From an uncultured Bacteroidota bacterium (GTDB lineage Bacteria; Bacteroidota; Bacteroidia; Flavobacteriales; Flavobacteriaceae): a stretch of 39,081 nt of DNA. Below, in pieces: positions 27,196-36,425 of this stretch. The notes under the pieces were generated by a model. That model made no database searches. It had not been told where the DNA came from and saw nothing but the letters and a program-made list of their open reading frames with translations. A program made the translations under genes and the position numbers. The number at the start of each line of letters is the position of its first letter. The stretch's first letter is position 1. The stretch is taken from positions 1 to 39,081 of the forward strand of contig CAIRMK010000216.1 of assembly GCA_903879645.1 (NCBI GenBank). Reading direction: 5' to 3'.

Positions 27196-27224
27196 CAAAT
27201 GTATGAAATCAATTTGAATTGCAA
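27196..27224 (-). promoter_or_regulatory. Bacteroidetes-type promoter of metK
   Basis: On the minus strand TTG (27224-27222), an 18-base spacer and TACATTTG (27203-27196). The expected start, near 27190, is just before the SAM-II-like element, giving a leader of about 130 bases. Confidence 0.65.
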
Positions 27225-27317
27225 ATTATTATATAACTATTTTTTATATATCTTACTGATAAAAACTTGAATATCTTTCGTTTAATAGATTTTTTAATGT
27301 TTATTTTAATTTTAAAC

Positions 27318-27404
27318 AGAAAAATTATCTAATAATCGTGCTTATTTAAATAAAAACAAGAAAAATAATCTAATTAATTTTTATTGTTAGAAAAATAATC
27401 TAAA
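27318..27404 (+). repeat. Three direct copies of a 16-base A-rich motif upstream of the methionine operon
   Basis: AGAAAAATWATCTAAW occurs at 27318-27333, 27359-27374 and 27389-27404, with start-to-start spacing of 41 and 30 bases. Copies differ at one or two positions. The third runs into the -7 element at 27401-27408. The position suggests binding sites for a regulator; no regulator is known to me. Confidence 0.6.
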
Positions 27405-27408
27405 TTTG
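27401..27408 (+). promoter_or_regulatory. -7 element of the methionine biosynthesis operon
   Basis: TAAATTTG, an exact TAnnTTTG, with GCACCG after it. The nearest upstream TTG (27384-27386) leaves only 14 bases, so the upstream half is poor. Predicted start near 27413 puts the SAM-I element about 25 bases into a leader of about 200 bases. Confidence 0.55.
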
Positions 27409-27437
27409 CACCGTTAAGTTCATTTTACTTATTGAAA

Positions 27438-27543
27438 TGTTATAAAGAAAGCTGGAGGGAATAGACCCAACGAAAGCTTAGCAACCCTACAATTGTAGAA
27501 GGTGCTACATTCTATCTCGTCTTTTGGACAAGAGAAGATAACA
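27438..27543 (+). ncRNA. SAM-I riboswitch (S-box) in the leader of the methionine operon
   Basis: Conserved S-box blocks appear in order: AAAGAAAGCTGGAGGGA, GACCCAACGAAAGCTTAGCAA, CC, then AGAAGGTGCTACATTC and AGAGAAGATAACA. P1 is formed by TGTTAT (27438-27443) and ATAACA (27538-27543). The layout closely follows known Bacillus S-boxes. Between the element and the TTG start at 27615 there is a T-rich tract after a weak CTAG/CTAG hairpin (about 27554-27582) that may be the expression platform. SAM binding should turn off the downstream methionine genes. Confidence 0.9.
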
Positions 27544-27614
27544 CAAGAATTTCCTAGTCATTTCTAGTTTTTCTTTTTTAATATTTCCTTATAAAATTTA
27601 AAAAGAGTTAGAAA

Positions 27615-30600
27615 TTGAAAGACAATCTCAATCATATCAGTATTAAAAATTTCACTACCGAAAACGGCGGTGTATACACTTCTGTTTCTTTAAGCTATCA
27701 AGTTTTTGGAATGAAATTAAACACTGCACCTATTGTTATGGTAAATCATGCCTTAACAGGAAATTCTCAAGTTGTTGGGGAAAATGGTTGGTGGAACGAT
27801 TTAATTGGTGTTGATAGAACTATTGATACCAGAAAATACACAATAATTGCATTTAATGTTCCTGGAAATGGTTTTGAAGGAAATATTATAGAAAATTATT
27901 TAGATTTTACTACTAGAGATGTAGCACGTCTTTTTATCTTGGGAATTCAAATTTTGGATATAAAACAATTATTTGCCTTAATTGGAGGATCTGTTGGAGG
28001 TGGAATTGCTTGGGAAATGATTGCATTAGAGCCTAAAATCACAAAAAACTTTATCCCAATTGCTTCCGATTGGAAATCAACCGATTGGTTGATTGCTAAT
28101 TGTTATTTGCAAGAAAAAATATTAAATAATTCATCACAACCCATTGAAGACGCTCGTATTCATGCCATGATGTGTTATAGAACTCCAGAATCGTTTAAAG
28201 AAAAATTTCAACGAACTTCTAACGATTCATTAGATTCGTTTCAAGTTGAGAGTTGGCTAAATCATCATGGAGAAAAACTACAGCAGCGTTTTCAACTTTC
28301 TGCATATAAAATGATGAATCAGTTGCTGAAAACAATAGATATTACAAGAAATCGGTCTTCTTTTGAGAAAATTATTTCTGCAATAGAGGCAAATATTTAT
28401 ATTATAGGAATTAACTCTGATTTGTTTTTCACTGCAAATGAAAATAGAGATACCTATCAATTGATTAAGAAATTTAAAGATAATGTATTCTATAGCGAAA
28501 TCGATTCTCAACATGGTCATGATGCTTTTTTGATGGAATATGAACAGTTAGACGACCTGTTAGATGTGGTTTTTAAAAACAAAAAAAATAAAATGAAAAT
28601 AGTAAAGTTTGGAGGTAAATCACTTTCTAATGGTGAAGGAATTGATAAAGTAATTGATATTATAATTGACAAAAAAAATAAAGGCGAAAATATTGCAGTA
28701 GTAGTTTCTGCTAGAGGAAATGCAACAGATGAATTAGAAGATATTCTTACTATTGCTTCTAAAAATGGAAATTACAAACCTTTGTTGAAAAGCTTTAAAA
28801 AATACCAACAAGACAAATATACTTCAATAGATTTGTCAGAGGATTTCGAAAAATTAGACAAACTTTTTGAAGGAGTAAGTTTAATAGGTGACTATAGTTC
28901 TAAAACAAAAGATCAAGTATTGGCTCACGGAGAATTGCTTTCTGCAAAGTTGCTTACAAGTCTGTTGGTTGAAAAAGGAATCAAAGCAATCTTAACCGAT
29001 TCAAGAGAATTGATCAAAACAGATTCTAAATTTGGAGATGCGCTACCTTTGGAGCAACTCTCCAAGAAAAATGTCGTTCAATATTTTAAACAAAATAAAG
29101 ACGCTGGTATCAAAGTTATCACAGGTTTTATTGGGTCGAACACTAATAACGAAACTACTACTTTAGGTAGAAATGGCAGCAATTATACAGCTTCACTTAT
29201 AGCCAATTTTGTAGATGCCGAAGAATTGCAAAACTATACTCATGTTGATGGAATTTATACAGCCAACCCTGATTTGGTTTTGGATGCTAAAAAAATTAGC
29301 CATCTATCTTTCAATGAAGCTAACGAATTGGCCAATTTTGGAACCACCATTTTGCATGCCAAAACAATTCTACCATTGGTAGAAAAAAACATTCCGCTTC
29401 GTATTTTAAATACATTCAACAACGAAAATCAAGGAACTTTAATTACTTCAAATTCAAGTAAAGAAGGTATAAAAACACTTTCTGTACTCGAAAATGTTTC
29501 TTTAGTGAATCTAGAAGGGCGTGGTTTGTTAGGCAAATCGGGTGTGGATGCTCGTATTTTCAGAGTGATGGGTGATAATGATATTAGTGTAAGTATCATT
29601 TCTCAAGGCTCGTCTGAAAGAGGAATTGGTCTTGTAGTAGCAGCCGACAAGGCCACTAAAGCGATGATAGAATTGGAAAAAGAATTTGAAAATGACTTTT
29701 ATTCCAAAGATGTAAATAAAATATCTATTACCGATGATGTTTCTGTAATTTCGATAATTGGGCAAGATTTGAGCACTTTTCACAAACCTTATACTGCATT
29801 GATAAAAAACAAAATAATTCCTATTCTATTCAACAATACTATTACAGGAAAAAATGTCAGTTTAGTCGTTAAAAAACCTGAATTAAATAAAGCTCTAAAT
29901 GTAATACATGGAGAAATTTTTGGAGTTACTAAAAAAATAAATATCGCCATTTTTGGTCATGGAACAGTTGGAGGAACTTTAATTAATCAAATATTAGAAT
30001 CGTCTGAAAATATTGAAAAAAGAAAGGATATTAAATTGAATATTTTTGCTATTGCAAACTCTAAAAAAGTTCTTTTAAATAAAAATGGAGCCAATCAAAA
30101 TTGGAAAAATGACATTCAAGAAAATGGAATTTCCTACACAATAGAAGATGTTATTGCTTACGCAAATGCCAATCATCTAGAGAATTTAATTGCAATAGAC
30201 AATACGGCAAGTGCCACATTTGTAAACAATTATATTCCACTTGCAGAAAGTAGTTTTGATTTGATTTCATCCAATAAAGTTGCCAATACATTAAGCTATA
30301 GTTTTTATAAAGAATTAAGAAAAACTGTGTCTGACAACCAAAAAAGCTATTTGTATGAAACTAATGTAGGTGCTGGATTGCCTCTTATTGATACTATTAA
30401 ATTATTGCACCTTTCAGGAGAAAATATCACAAAAATAAAAGGTGTTTTTTCTGGTACTTTGAGTTATTTGTTTAATAATTTTTCATCAAAAGAAGTTCCT
30501 TTCAGTCAAATATTAAAAGAAGCAATTGATAATGGATATACTGAACCAGATCCAAGAGAAGATTTATGTGGAAATGATGTGGGCAGAAAATTATTAATTT

Positions 30601-31007
30601 TAGCTAGAGAATTGGATTTGCAAAATGAATTTGACGAAGTGCAAATACAAAACCTGATTCCAGAGCATTTACGAGAAGGAAGTGTTTCAGATTTTTTGAC
30701 CAAACTAAAAGAATTTGATCCGATTTATTCTAAAATAAAGAACGAACAAAAACCAAACCATGTGCTTCGTTACATTGGTGAATTATCAGGAGATTTACAA
30801 AATGACAAAGGAAATCTTGAAGTAAAACTAGTTTCTGTTCCCGCTGATACTACCTTGGGAGGAATAAAAGGTTCTGATTCGTTTTTTGAAATTTACACAG
30901 AATCCTATGGTGATAGACCTATTGTAATTCAGGGTGCAGGTGCAGGTTCTGCGGTGACAGCTAGAGGAGTTTTTGGAGATATTTTAAGATTGTCAGACAA
31001 AGGATAA
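27615..31007 (+). CDS. thrA: Fusion: MetX-like homoserine acyltransferase / aspartokinase / homoserine dehydrogenase
   Basis: 1130 residues in one frame. Residues 1-326 are an alpha/beta hydrolase of the homoserine O-acetyltransferase type: GGSVGGG (nucleophile Ser126), Asp269 in NSDLFF and His302 in HGHDAFL. Residue 327 is a Met that starts an aspartokinase (MKIVKFGGKSLS), followed by ACT repeats (about 625-770) and a homoserine dehydrogenase (IFGHGTVGG near 777, SGTLSYLF near 945, TEPDPREDLCGNDVGRK). The combined enzyme would cover aspartate activation, homoserine formation and its acylation. The start is a TTG, as an in-frame stop lies 6 bases upstream. The junction has an A8 run; one A fewer would separate the genes with an ATGA overlap. 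First gene behind the SAM-I element. Confidence 0.9.
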   Translation: MKDNLNHISIKNFTTENGGVYTSVSLSYQVFGMKLNTAPIVMVNHALTGNSQVVGENGWWNDLIGVDRTIDTRKYTIIAFNVPGNGFEGNIIENYLDFTTRDVARLFILGIQILDIKQLFALIGGSVGGGIAWEMIALEPKITKNFIPIASDWKSTDWLIANCYLQEKILNNSSQPIEDARIHAMMCYRTPESFKEKFQRTSNDSLDSFQVESWLNHHGEKLQQRFQLSAYKMMNQLLKTIDITRNRSSFEKIISAIEANIYIIGINSDLFFTANENRDTYQLIKKFKDNVFYSEIDSQHGHDAFLMEYEQLDDLLDVVFKNKKNKMKIVKFGGKSLSNGEGIDKVIDIIIDKKNKGENIAVVVSARGNATDELEDILTIASKNGNYKPLLKSFKKYQQDKYTSIDLSEDFEKLDKLFEGVSLIGDYSSKTKDQVLAHGELLSAKLLTSLLVEKGIKAILTDSRELIKTDSKFGDALPLEQLSKKNVVQYFKQNKDAGIKVITGFIGSNTNNETTTLGRNGSNYTASLIANFVDAEELQNYTHVDGIYTANPDLVLDAKKISHLSFNEANELANFGTTILHAKTILPLVEKNIPLRILNTFNNENQGTLITSNSSKEGIKTLSVLENVSLVNLEGRGLLGKSGVDARIFRVMGDNDISVSIISQGSSERGIGLVVAADKATKAMIELEKEFENDFYSKDVNKISITDDVSVISIIGQDLSTFHKPYTALIKNKIIPILFNNTITGKNVSLVVKKPELNKALNVIHGEIFGVTKKINIAIFGHGTVGGTLINQILESSENIEKRKDIKLNIFAIANSKKVLLNKNGANQNWKNDIQENGISYTIEDVIAYANANHLENLIAIDNTASATFVNNYIPLAESSFDLISSNKVANTLSYSFYKELRKTVSDNQKSYLYETNVGAGLPLIDTIKLLHLSGENITKIKGVFSGTLSYLFNNFSSKEVPFSQILKEAIDNGYTEPDPREDLCGNDVGRKLLILARELDLQNEFDEVQIQNLIPEHLREGSVSDFLTKLKEFDPIYSKIKNEQKPNHVLRYIGELSGDLQNDKGNLEVKLVSVPADTTLGGIKGSDSFFEIYTESYGDRPIVIQGAGAGSAVTARGVFGDILRLSDKG

Positions 31008-31010
31008 ATT

Positions 31011-31436
31011 ATGAAAATAACACTTAACAGAGTAAATGAAAACTACCACTTTCAACTAAAAAATGAACGTGGACATATTGTAGATATTTATAACCGTTCC
31101 GAATTTGGAGGAGATGATTTAGGTGCAAGCCCAATGGAATTAATCTTGATGGCTGTTGCAGGATGTAGTTCTATTGATGTGATTTCTATTTTGAAAAAGC
31201 AACGACAAGAGATTACTTCTTTCAAAGTAGAAGTAGAAGGTGACCGTGTTCAAATTGAAGAAGCCAAACCCTTTAAAGAAATTACAGTAGTCTTTTTGTT
31301 AGAAGGTAAAATTGACGCCGAAAAAGCAATCCGTGCAGTTGAATTATCATTTGATAAATACTGTTCAGTTTCTAAAACATTAGAGCCAACGGCAACCATA
31401 AAATATAAAGTAATTTTAAATGACATTGAATTATGA
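31011..31436 (+). CDS. OsmC/Ohr-family protein
   Basis: 141 residues, typical of the OsmC family of thiol peroxidases. The two redox cysteines are present, Cys52 in AVAGCSSIDV and Cys118 in FDKYCSVSKTL, with Glu43 nearby. It starts 3 bases after the fusion gene and overlaps the sulfhydrylase gene by 4 bases (ATGA), so it is embedded in the methionine operon. Members reduce organic hydroperoxides; some handle sulfur compounds. Its place before a sulfide-using enzyme makes a sulfur or oxidative-protection role plausible, but this is inference. Confidence 0.92.
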   Translation: MKITLNRVNENYHFQLKNERGHIVDIYNRSEFGGDDLGASPMELILMAVAGCSSIDVISILKKQRQEITSFKVEVEGDRVQIEEAKPFKEITVVFLLEGKIDAEKAIRAVELSFDKYCSVSKTLEPTATIKYKVILNDIEL

Positions 31437-32605
31437 GCGAACAAGAATTTGGATTTGAAACCCAAGCTATCCGCACCCAATTAGAAAGAACACAATATTT
31501 AGAACATTCTGTTCCATTGTATTTATCATCAAGTTTTGTTTTTGAAGATGCCGAAGATATGCGAGCTTCTTTTGCAGAAGAAAAAGAGCGTAATATTTAT
31601 AGCCGTTTTAGTAATCCGAATACAACCGAATTTGTTGAAAAAATCTGTAAAATGGAAGGTGCTGAAGCTGGTTATGCTTTTGCAACAGGAATGGCGGCTA
31701 TCTATTCTACATTTGCCGCTTTACTAAATTCAGGTGATCATATTGTTTCTGCTGGAAGTGTTTTCGGCTCTACACATGCTTTGTTTACAACTTATTTCCC
31801 AAAATGGAATATTGAAACGTCCTATTTTGATATAAACAAACCAGAAACAATTGAAAATTTCATTAAGCCCAATACCAAAATTTTATTTGCCGAATCGCCA
31901 ACTAATCCAGCGGTAGATATTATTGATTTGGAATTGTTAGGCACAATTGCCAAAAAACATAACTTGATTTTAATCATCGACAATTGTTTTGCTACACCAT
32001 ACATTCAACAACCTATTAAGTTTGGGGCACATTTAGTAGTTCATTCAGCAACAAAACTAATCGACGGACAAGGCAGAGTTCTTGGCGGCGTAGCCGTTGG
32101 AAGAGAAGATTTAATTCGTCAGATTTATTTATTTGCAAGAAATACAGGACCATCATTGTCTCCATTTAACGCTTGGGTTTTATCTAAAAGTTTAGAAACT
32201 TTAGCCGTTCGTGTCGAAAAACATTGTGAGAATGCCTTGAAAGTAGCAGAGTTTTTAGAAAATCATCCTAATGTAAAAGTGGTGAAATATCCCTTCTTGA
32301 AATCGCATCCGCAACATGAAATTGCAAAGAAGAAAATGCGTTTAGGAGGAAACATTATAGCCTTTGAAATTAAAGGAGGAATCGAAGCTGGAAGAAAGTT
32401 TTTAGACAAAATCCGACTCTGTTCTTTATCTCCAAATCTTGGTGATACCCGAACCATTGTAACTCATCCAGCCTCAACAACACATAGTAAATTAACTGTT
32501 GAAGAAAGATTGGCAGTAAGTATTACTGATGGTTTGGTTAGAGTTTCTGTAGGGCTCGAAACAGTAATCGATGTTATAAAAGATTTAGATCAAGCATTAA
32601 AATAA
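31433..32605 (+). CDS. metZ: O-acetyl/O-succinylhomoserine sulfhydrylase (PLP, Cys/Met metabolism family)
   Basis: 390 residues, the usual size for trans-sulfuration enzymes of fold type I. The PLP lysine is Lys208 in HSATKLIDGQGR; other family marks are YSRFSNPN (phosphate binding from the partner subunit), ATGMAAI, and the C-terminal THPASTTHSKL and GLVRVSVGLE. It would replace the acyl group of activated homoserine with sulfide, giving homocysteine directly. The DGQGR variant is the one I associate with MetZ-type sulfhydrylases. The upstream fused MetX-like domain makes the acyl donor and the next gene methylates the product. Cystathionine gamma-synthase is the alternative. Confidence 0.88.
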   Translation: MSEQEFGFETQAIRTQLERTQYLEHSVPLYLSSSFVFEDAEDMRASFAEEKERNIYSRFSNPNTTEFVEKICKMEGAEAGYAFATGMAAIYSTFAALLNSGDHIVSAGSVFGSTHALFTTYFPKWNIETSYFDINKPETIENFIKPNTKILFAESPTNPAVDIIDLELLGTIAKKHNLILIIDNCFATPYIQQPIKFGAHLVVHSATKLIDGQGRVLGGVAVGREDLIRQIYLFARNTGPSLSPFNAWVLSKSLETLAVRVEKHCENALKVAEFLENHPNVKVVKYPFLKSHPQHEIAKKKMRLGGNIIAFEIKGGIEAGRKFLDKIRLCSLSPNLGDTRTIVTHPASTTHSKLTVEERLAVSITDGLVRVSVGLETVIDVIKDLDQALK

Positions 32606-32631
32606 TTTTAGAAAAAGGCTAACTAAAGTAG

Positions 32632-32639
32632 TAGTTTTG
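32632..32639 (+). promoter_or_regulatory. Possible internal -7 element ahead of the methionine synthase genes
   Basis: TAGTTTTG, an exact TAnnTTTG, in the 61-base gap before the gene at 32667. No TTG at a suitable distance, so an internal promoter is only possible. Confidence 0.3.
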
Positions 32640-32666
32640 CAGAATCTAAAGTGACAAAATAAAAAT

Positions 32667-33659
32667 ATGTTAAAAATACAACAAGCAATCAAAGAAAGAA
32701 TCCTAGTTCTAGACGGAGCAATGGGAACGATGTTACAACGCAACAACTTCTCTGAAGAAGATTTTCGTGGTGAGCGTTTTAAAGATTTTCCACATCCGTT
32801 AAAAGGAAATAACGATTTACTTTCCATAACACAACCAGAAGCTGTAAAACAAGTTCATCGCTTGTATTTTCAAGCAGGTGCTGATATTGTAGAAACCAAC
32901 ACATTTTCAGGAACCACAATAGGAATGGCAGATTACCATCTGGAAGATTTAGTTTATGAGTTAAACTATGAATCTGCTAAAATAGCTAGAGAAGTAGCCG
33001 ATGAATTCACAGACAGACCACGTTTTGTAGCCGGTTCTATCGGACCAACAAACAGAACAGCATCCATGTCACCAGATGTAAACGATCCAGGTTATCGTGC
33101 TGTAACATTTGACGATTTAAAAGTTGCTTACAAACAACAAGTGGAAGCATTAATTGATGGAGGTTGCGATGTTTTATTGGTAGAAACAATCTTCGATACA
33201 CTAAACGCTAAAGCAGCACTTTTCGCCATTGAAGAAGTAAAAGAGGATAGAAATATTGATATTCCAGTAATGGTTTCAGGAACAATTACCGATGCTTCGG
33301 GAAGAACTCTTTCTGGTCAAACAGTTGAAGCGTTTTTAATATCCATTTCACATATTCCATTATTAAGTATAGGTTTCAATTGTGCTCTTGGAGCTGATCA
33401 ATTAAAACCTTATTTGCAACGCTTGGCAATGAATACTCAATTGAATATTTCGGCACATCCAAACGCAGGTTTACCAAATGCATTCGGACAATACGACCAA
33501 ACACCTTTGGAAATGCAAGCTTTAATAAGAGAATATCTAAAAGATAATTTAGTTAATATAATTGGTGGATGTTGTGGTACAACACCCGAGCACATCAAAG
33601 CAATTGCAGATGTTGCTTCAGAATTCAAACCTAGAATTACACAGGTTTTCACAAATTAA
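32667..33659 (+). CDS. metH: Homocysteine S-methyltransferase domain protein (methionine synthase, N-terminal half)
   Basis: 330 residues, equal to the first domain of cobalamin-dependent methionine synthase. It starts with ILVLDGAMGTMLQ and has the three zinc cysteines of the family: one in GFNCALG and two in GGCCGTTPEH. The folate, cobalamin and reactivation domains are in the next gene, so the enzyme is split, as is usual in Flavobacteriia. The two products together would transfer a methyl group from methyl-tetrahydrofolate to homocysteine. The gap to the second gene is 72 bases and holds a repeat. Confidence 0.95.
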   Translation: MLKIQQAIKERILVLDGAMGTMLQRNNFSEEDFRGERFKDFPHPLKGNNDLLSITQPEAVKQVHRLYFQAGADIVETNTFSGTTIGMADYHLEDLVYELNYESAKIAREVADEFTDRPRFVAGSIGPTNRTASMSPDVNDPGYRAVTFDDLKVAYKQQVEALIDGGCDVLLVETIFDTLNAKAALFAIEEVKEDRNIDIPVMVSGTITDASGRTLSGQTVEAFLISISHIPLLSIGFNCALGADQLKPYLQRLAMNTQLNISAHPNAGLPNAFGQYDQTPLEMQALIREYLKDNLVNIIGGCCGTTPEHIKAIADVASEFKPRITQVFTN

Positions 33660-33716
33660 ATTCGTGAAATTCGTATCAAAACTAAAAATAAACTTTGTGT
33701 CTTTGCGCCTTTGTGT
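33660..33716 (+). repeat. Degenerate 8-base tandem repeats between the two metH genes
   Basis: Two units ATTCGTGA/AATTCGTA at 33660-33675, and three units CTTTGTGT, CTTTGCGC, CTTTGTGT at 33693-33716. I know similar CTTTGYGY and ATTCGTGA strings as dispersed intergenic repeats in Flavobacterium genomes. A TTG start at 33711 would fall inside the repeat and is not the true start. Confidence 0.6.
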
Positions 33717-33731
33717 CAAAATAAAATAAAA

Positions 33732-36404
33732 ATGTCAAGAACAAATAAAATAAATTTACAGCTTTCAGGTTTAGAACCGCTTTTCGTTGATGAAAACTCA
33801 ATTTTCGTGAATGTAGGAGAACGTACTAATGTTACGGGTTCGCGTAAATTTCTTCGATTAATTAAAGAAGAAAAATATGATGAAGCTCTTTCTGTTGCTA
33901 GAGAACAAGTAGAAGGAGGTGCGCAAGTCATAGACGTCAATATGGATGAAGGAATGTTGGATGGTGTTTATGCCATGACCAAATTCTTAAATCTTATTGC
34001 TGCTGAACCCGATATTGCTCGTGTTCCGGTGATGATTGATAGTTCTAAATGGGAAATCATTGAAGCTGGATTGAAAGTGATCCAAGGAAAGGGTGTTGTA
34101 AATTCCATTTCGCTTAAAGAAGGGAAAGAAGCCTTTATTCATCATGCCAAGTTGATAAAAAGATATGGTGCTGCTGTAATTGTTATGGCTTTTGATGAAG
34201 ATGGTCAAGCCGATACTTACGAAAGACGTATCGAAATCTGTAAAAGAAGTTATGATATTTTGGTTAATGAAGTTCATTTCCCAGCGCAAGACATAATTTT
34301 TGACCCCAATATTTTTCCTGTTGCCACAGGAATGGACGAACATAAATTAAACGCATTAGATTTTTTCAGAGCCACAAAATGGATACGTGAAAATCTGCCG
34401 TATGCTAATATTTCTGGAGGAGTGAGTAATGTTTCATTTTCGTTCCGTGGAAATGACAAAGTGCGTGAAGCAATGCATTCAGCTTTTCTTTATCATGCCA
34501 TCAAAAACGGAATGACCATGGGAATTGTAAATCCAGAAATGCTTGAGATTTATGACGAAATTGACCCAATTCTTTTGGAACACGTGGAAGATGTTTTATT
34601 GAACAGAAGAGACGATGCCACCGAAAGATTATTAGATTTAGCAGAAACTTTCAAAGGTGATTTCAAAACCAATGAAAAAGCAATTCAAGAATGGCGCAAT
34701 GGTTCCGTTCAAGAGCGATTAACACATTCTTTAGTAAAAGGAATAGATGAATTTATAGAAATTGATGTTGAAGAAGCAAGAGTAACTTCTGAAAAAGCAA
34801 TCGAAGTTATCGAAGTAAATTTAATGGCAGGAATGAATGTTGTTGGTGATTTATTCGGAAGCGGAAAAATGTTTTTGCCTCAAGTAGTGAAATCGGCTCG
34901 TGTAATGAAGAAAGCAGTTGCTTATTTATTACCATTTATTGAAGCTCAAAAAGACGGAAAATCTTCTTCGGCAGGAAAAGTTTTAATGGCAACAGTAAAA
35001 GGCGATGTTCACGATATCGGAAAAAATATTGTAGCCGTAGTTTTGGGTTGTAATAACTTTGAAATCATAGATTTAGGAGTGATGGTGCCACCAGAAAAAA
35101 TCATTCAAGCGGCGATTGAACACAAGGTAGATATTATTGGACTTAGCGGATTGATTACGCCATCATTAGACGAAATGGTTTATTTGGCCAAAGAATTAGA
35201 TAAACTAAACATCAAAATCCCAATTATGATTGGTGGTGCAACGACTTCTCGTGCGCATACTGCTGTGAAAATTGCTCCAGAATACAAAGAAACTGTAGTT
35301 CACGTAAACGATGCTTCACGTGCCGTAACAGTAGCGAGTAATTTGTTGCAAGCAGAAACCAAAGAAGGCTATGCAAAAGCTATTAGAGAAGAATACGATA
35401 ATTTGCGTGAAGGCTATTTGAATAGAAGCAGAGATAAAAATTATCTTTCCATCGAAGAAGCACGTAAAAACAAATTACAATTGGATTGGAACCATTACAA
35501 TCCAGTAAAACCAAATTTCATCGGAACCAAAACCATAGAAGTAGAACTTTCCGAATTAGTTGATTTCATCGATTGGACGCCGTTCTTTCAATCGTGGGAA
35601 TTACACGGAAAATATCCAGCGATTTTAACTGATGAAGTTGTTGGAGAACAAGCTGCCAATTTGTTTGAAGATGCTCAAAAAATGTTAAGCCAAATCGTTT
35701 CAGAAAAATGGTTAACAGCGAAAGGTATTCTAGGAATATTTCCAGCAAATCAAATTAATGATGATGATATTGATGTTCAACTTCCAGCTTCCAGCTTCCA
35801 ATTTCTAACTTTAAGACAACAATCTCAAAAAACGACAGGCGCTCCAAACATTGCATTAGCTGATTTCATCGCACCAAAAGATTCTGGAAAACAAGATTAT
35901 ATCGGTTGTTTTTGTGTGACAACAGGTTTTGGAGTTGACGAAAAAGCAGCTGAATTTGAAAAACAATTAGACGATTACAATTCCATTTTAGTAAAAGCGC
36001 TTGGTGATAGATTAGCAGAAGCATTTGCAGAATATTTACACCTAAAAGTTCGTAAAGAAATTTGGGGTTATGCCTCTGATGAAAGTTTGTCGAATCAAGA
36101 TTTGATTAACGAAGAATACAAAGGAATTCGTCCAGCACCAGGTTATCCTGCATGTCCCGACCATTTAGAAAAACCAACCATTTGGAAATTATTAAATGCA
36201 GAACAAGAAATAGGAGTAACCTTAACCGAAAGTATGGCAATGTGGCCAGCAGCGTCGGTTTCGGGATATTATTTTGCTAATCCTGAAAGTAAATATTTCG
36301 GACTAGGAAAAATTAAGGAAGATCAAGTAATAGATTATGCTAAACGTAGAGGAATTTCTACTGAAATGGCAACAAAATGGCTTTCGCCAAATATTGCGGA
36401 TTAA
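33732..36404 (+). CDS. metH: Methionine synthase, folate-, cobalamin- and activation-domain half
   Basis: 890 residues from the ATG at 33732 ([10 protein letters not shown]); the longer frame from a TTG at 33711 starts in repeat DNA. Domains in order: pterin-binding (about 20-290; [16 protein letters not shown]), cobalamin cap (about 300-410), Rossmann cobalamin-binding (about 415-560; GDVHDIGKN with axial-ligand His427, then GLSGLITPS and [10 protein letters not shown]), and the AdoMet-binding reactivation domain (about 590-890; [29 protein letters not shown]). Paired with the preceding zinc-domain gene this makes a full MetH. The reactivation domain uses SAM, linking the operon to metK. Confidence 0.97.
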   Translation: MSRTNKINLQLSGLEPLFVDENSIFVNVGERTNVTGSRKFLRLIKEEKYDEALSVAREQVEGGAQVIDVNMDEGMLDGVYAMTKFLNLIAAEPDIARVPVMIDSSKWEIIEAGLKVIQGKGVVNSISLKEGKEAFIHHAKLIKRYGAAVIVMAFDEDGQADTYERRIEICKRSYDILVNEVHFPAQDIIFDPNIFPVATGMDEHKLNALDFFRATKWIRENLPYANISGGVSNVSFSFRGNDKVREAMHSAFLYHAIKNGMTMGIVNPEMLEIYDEIDPILLEHVEDVLLNRRDDATERLLDLAETFKGDFKTNEKAIQEWRNGSVQERLTHSLVKGIDEFIEIDVEEARVTSEKAIEVIEVNLMAGMNVVGDLFGSGKMFLPQVVKSARVMKKAVAYLLPFIEAQKDGKSSSAGKVLMATVKGDVHDIGKNIVAVVLGCNNFEIIDLGVMVPPEKIIQAAIEHKVDIIGLSGLITPSLDEMVYLAKELDKLNIKIPIMIGGATTSRAHTAVKIAPEYKETVVHVNDASRAVTVASNLLQAETKEGYAKAIREEYDNLREGYLNRSRDKNYLSIEEARKNKLQLDWNHYNPVKPNFIGTKTIEVELSELVDFIDWTPFFQSWELHGKYPAILTDEVVGEQAANLFEDAQKMLSQIVSEKWLTAKGILGIFPANQINDDDIDVQLPASSFQFLTLRQQSQKTTGAPNIALADFIAPKDSGKQDYIGCFCVTTGFGVDEKAAEFEKQLDDYNSILVKALGDRLAEAFAEYLHLKVRKEIWGYASDESLSNQDLINEEYKGIRPAPGYPACPDHLEKPTIWKLLNAEQEIGVTLTESMAMWPAASVSGYYFANPESKYFGLGKIKEDQVIDYAKRRGISTEMATKWLSPNIAD

Positions 36405-36425
36405 AAACAGACAACAAATAACAAA

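Noticed and set aside
33711-33731. TTG start for the second metH gene
   Set aside because: It lies within the 8-base repeat, and the ATG at 33732 gives the expected N-terminus.
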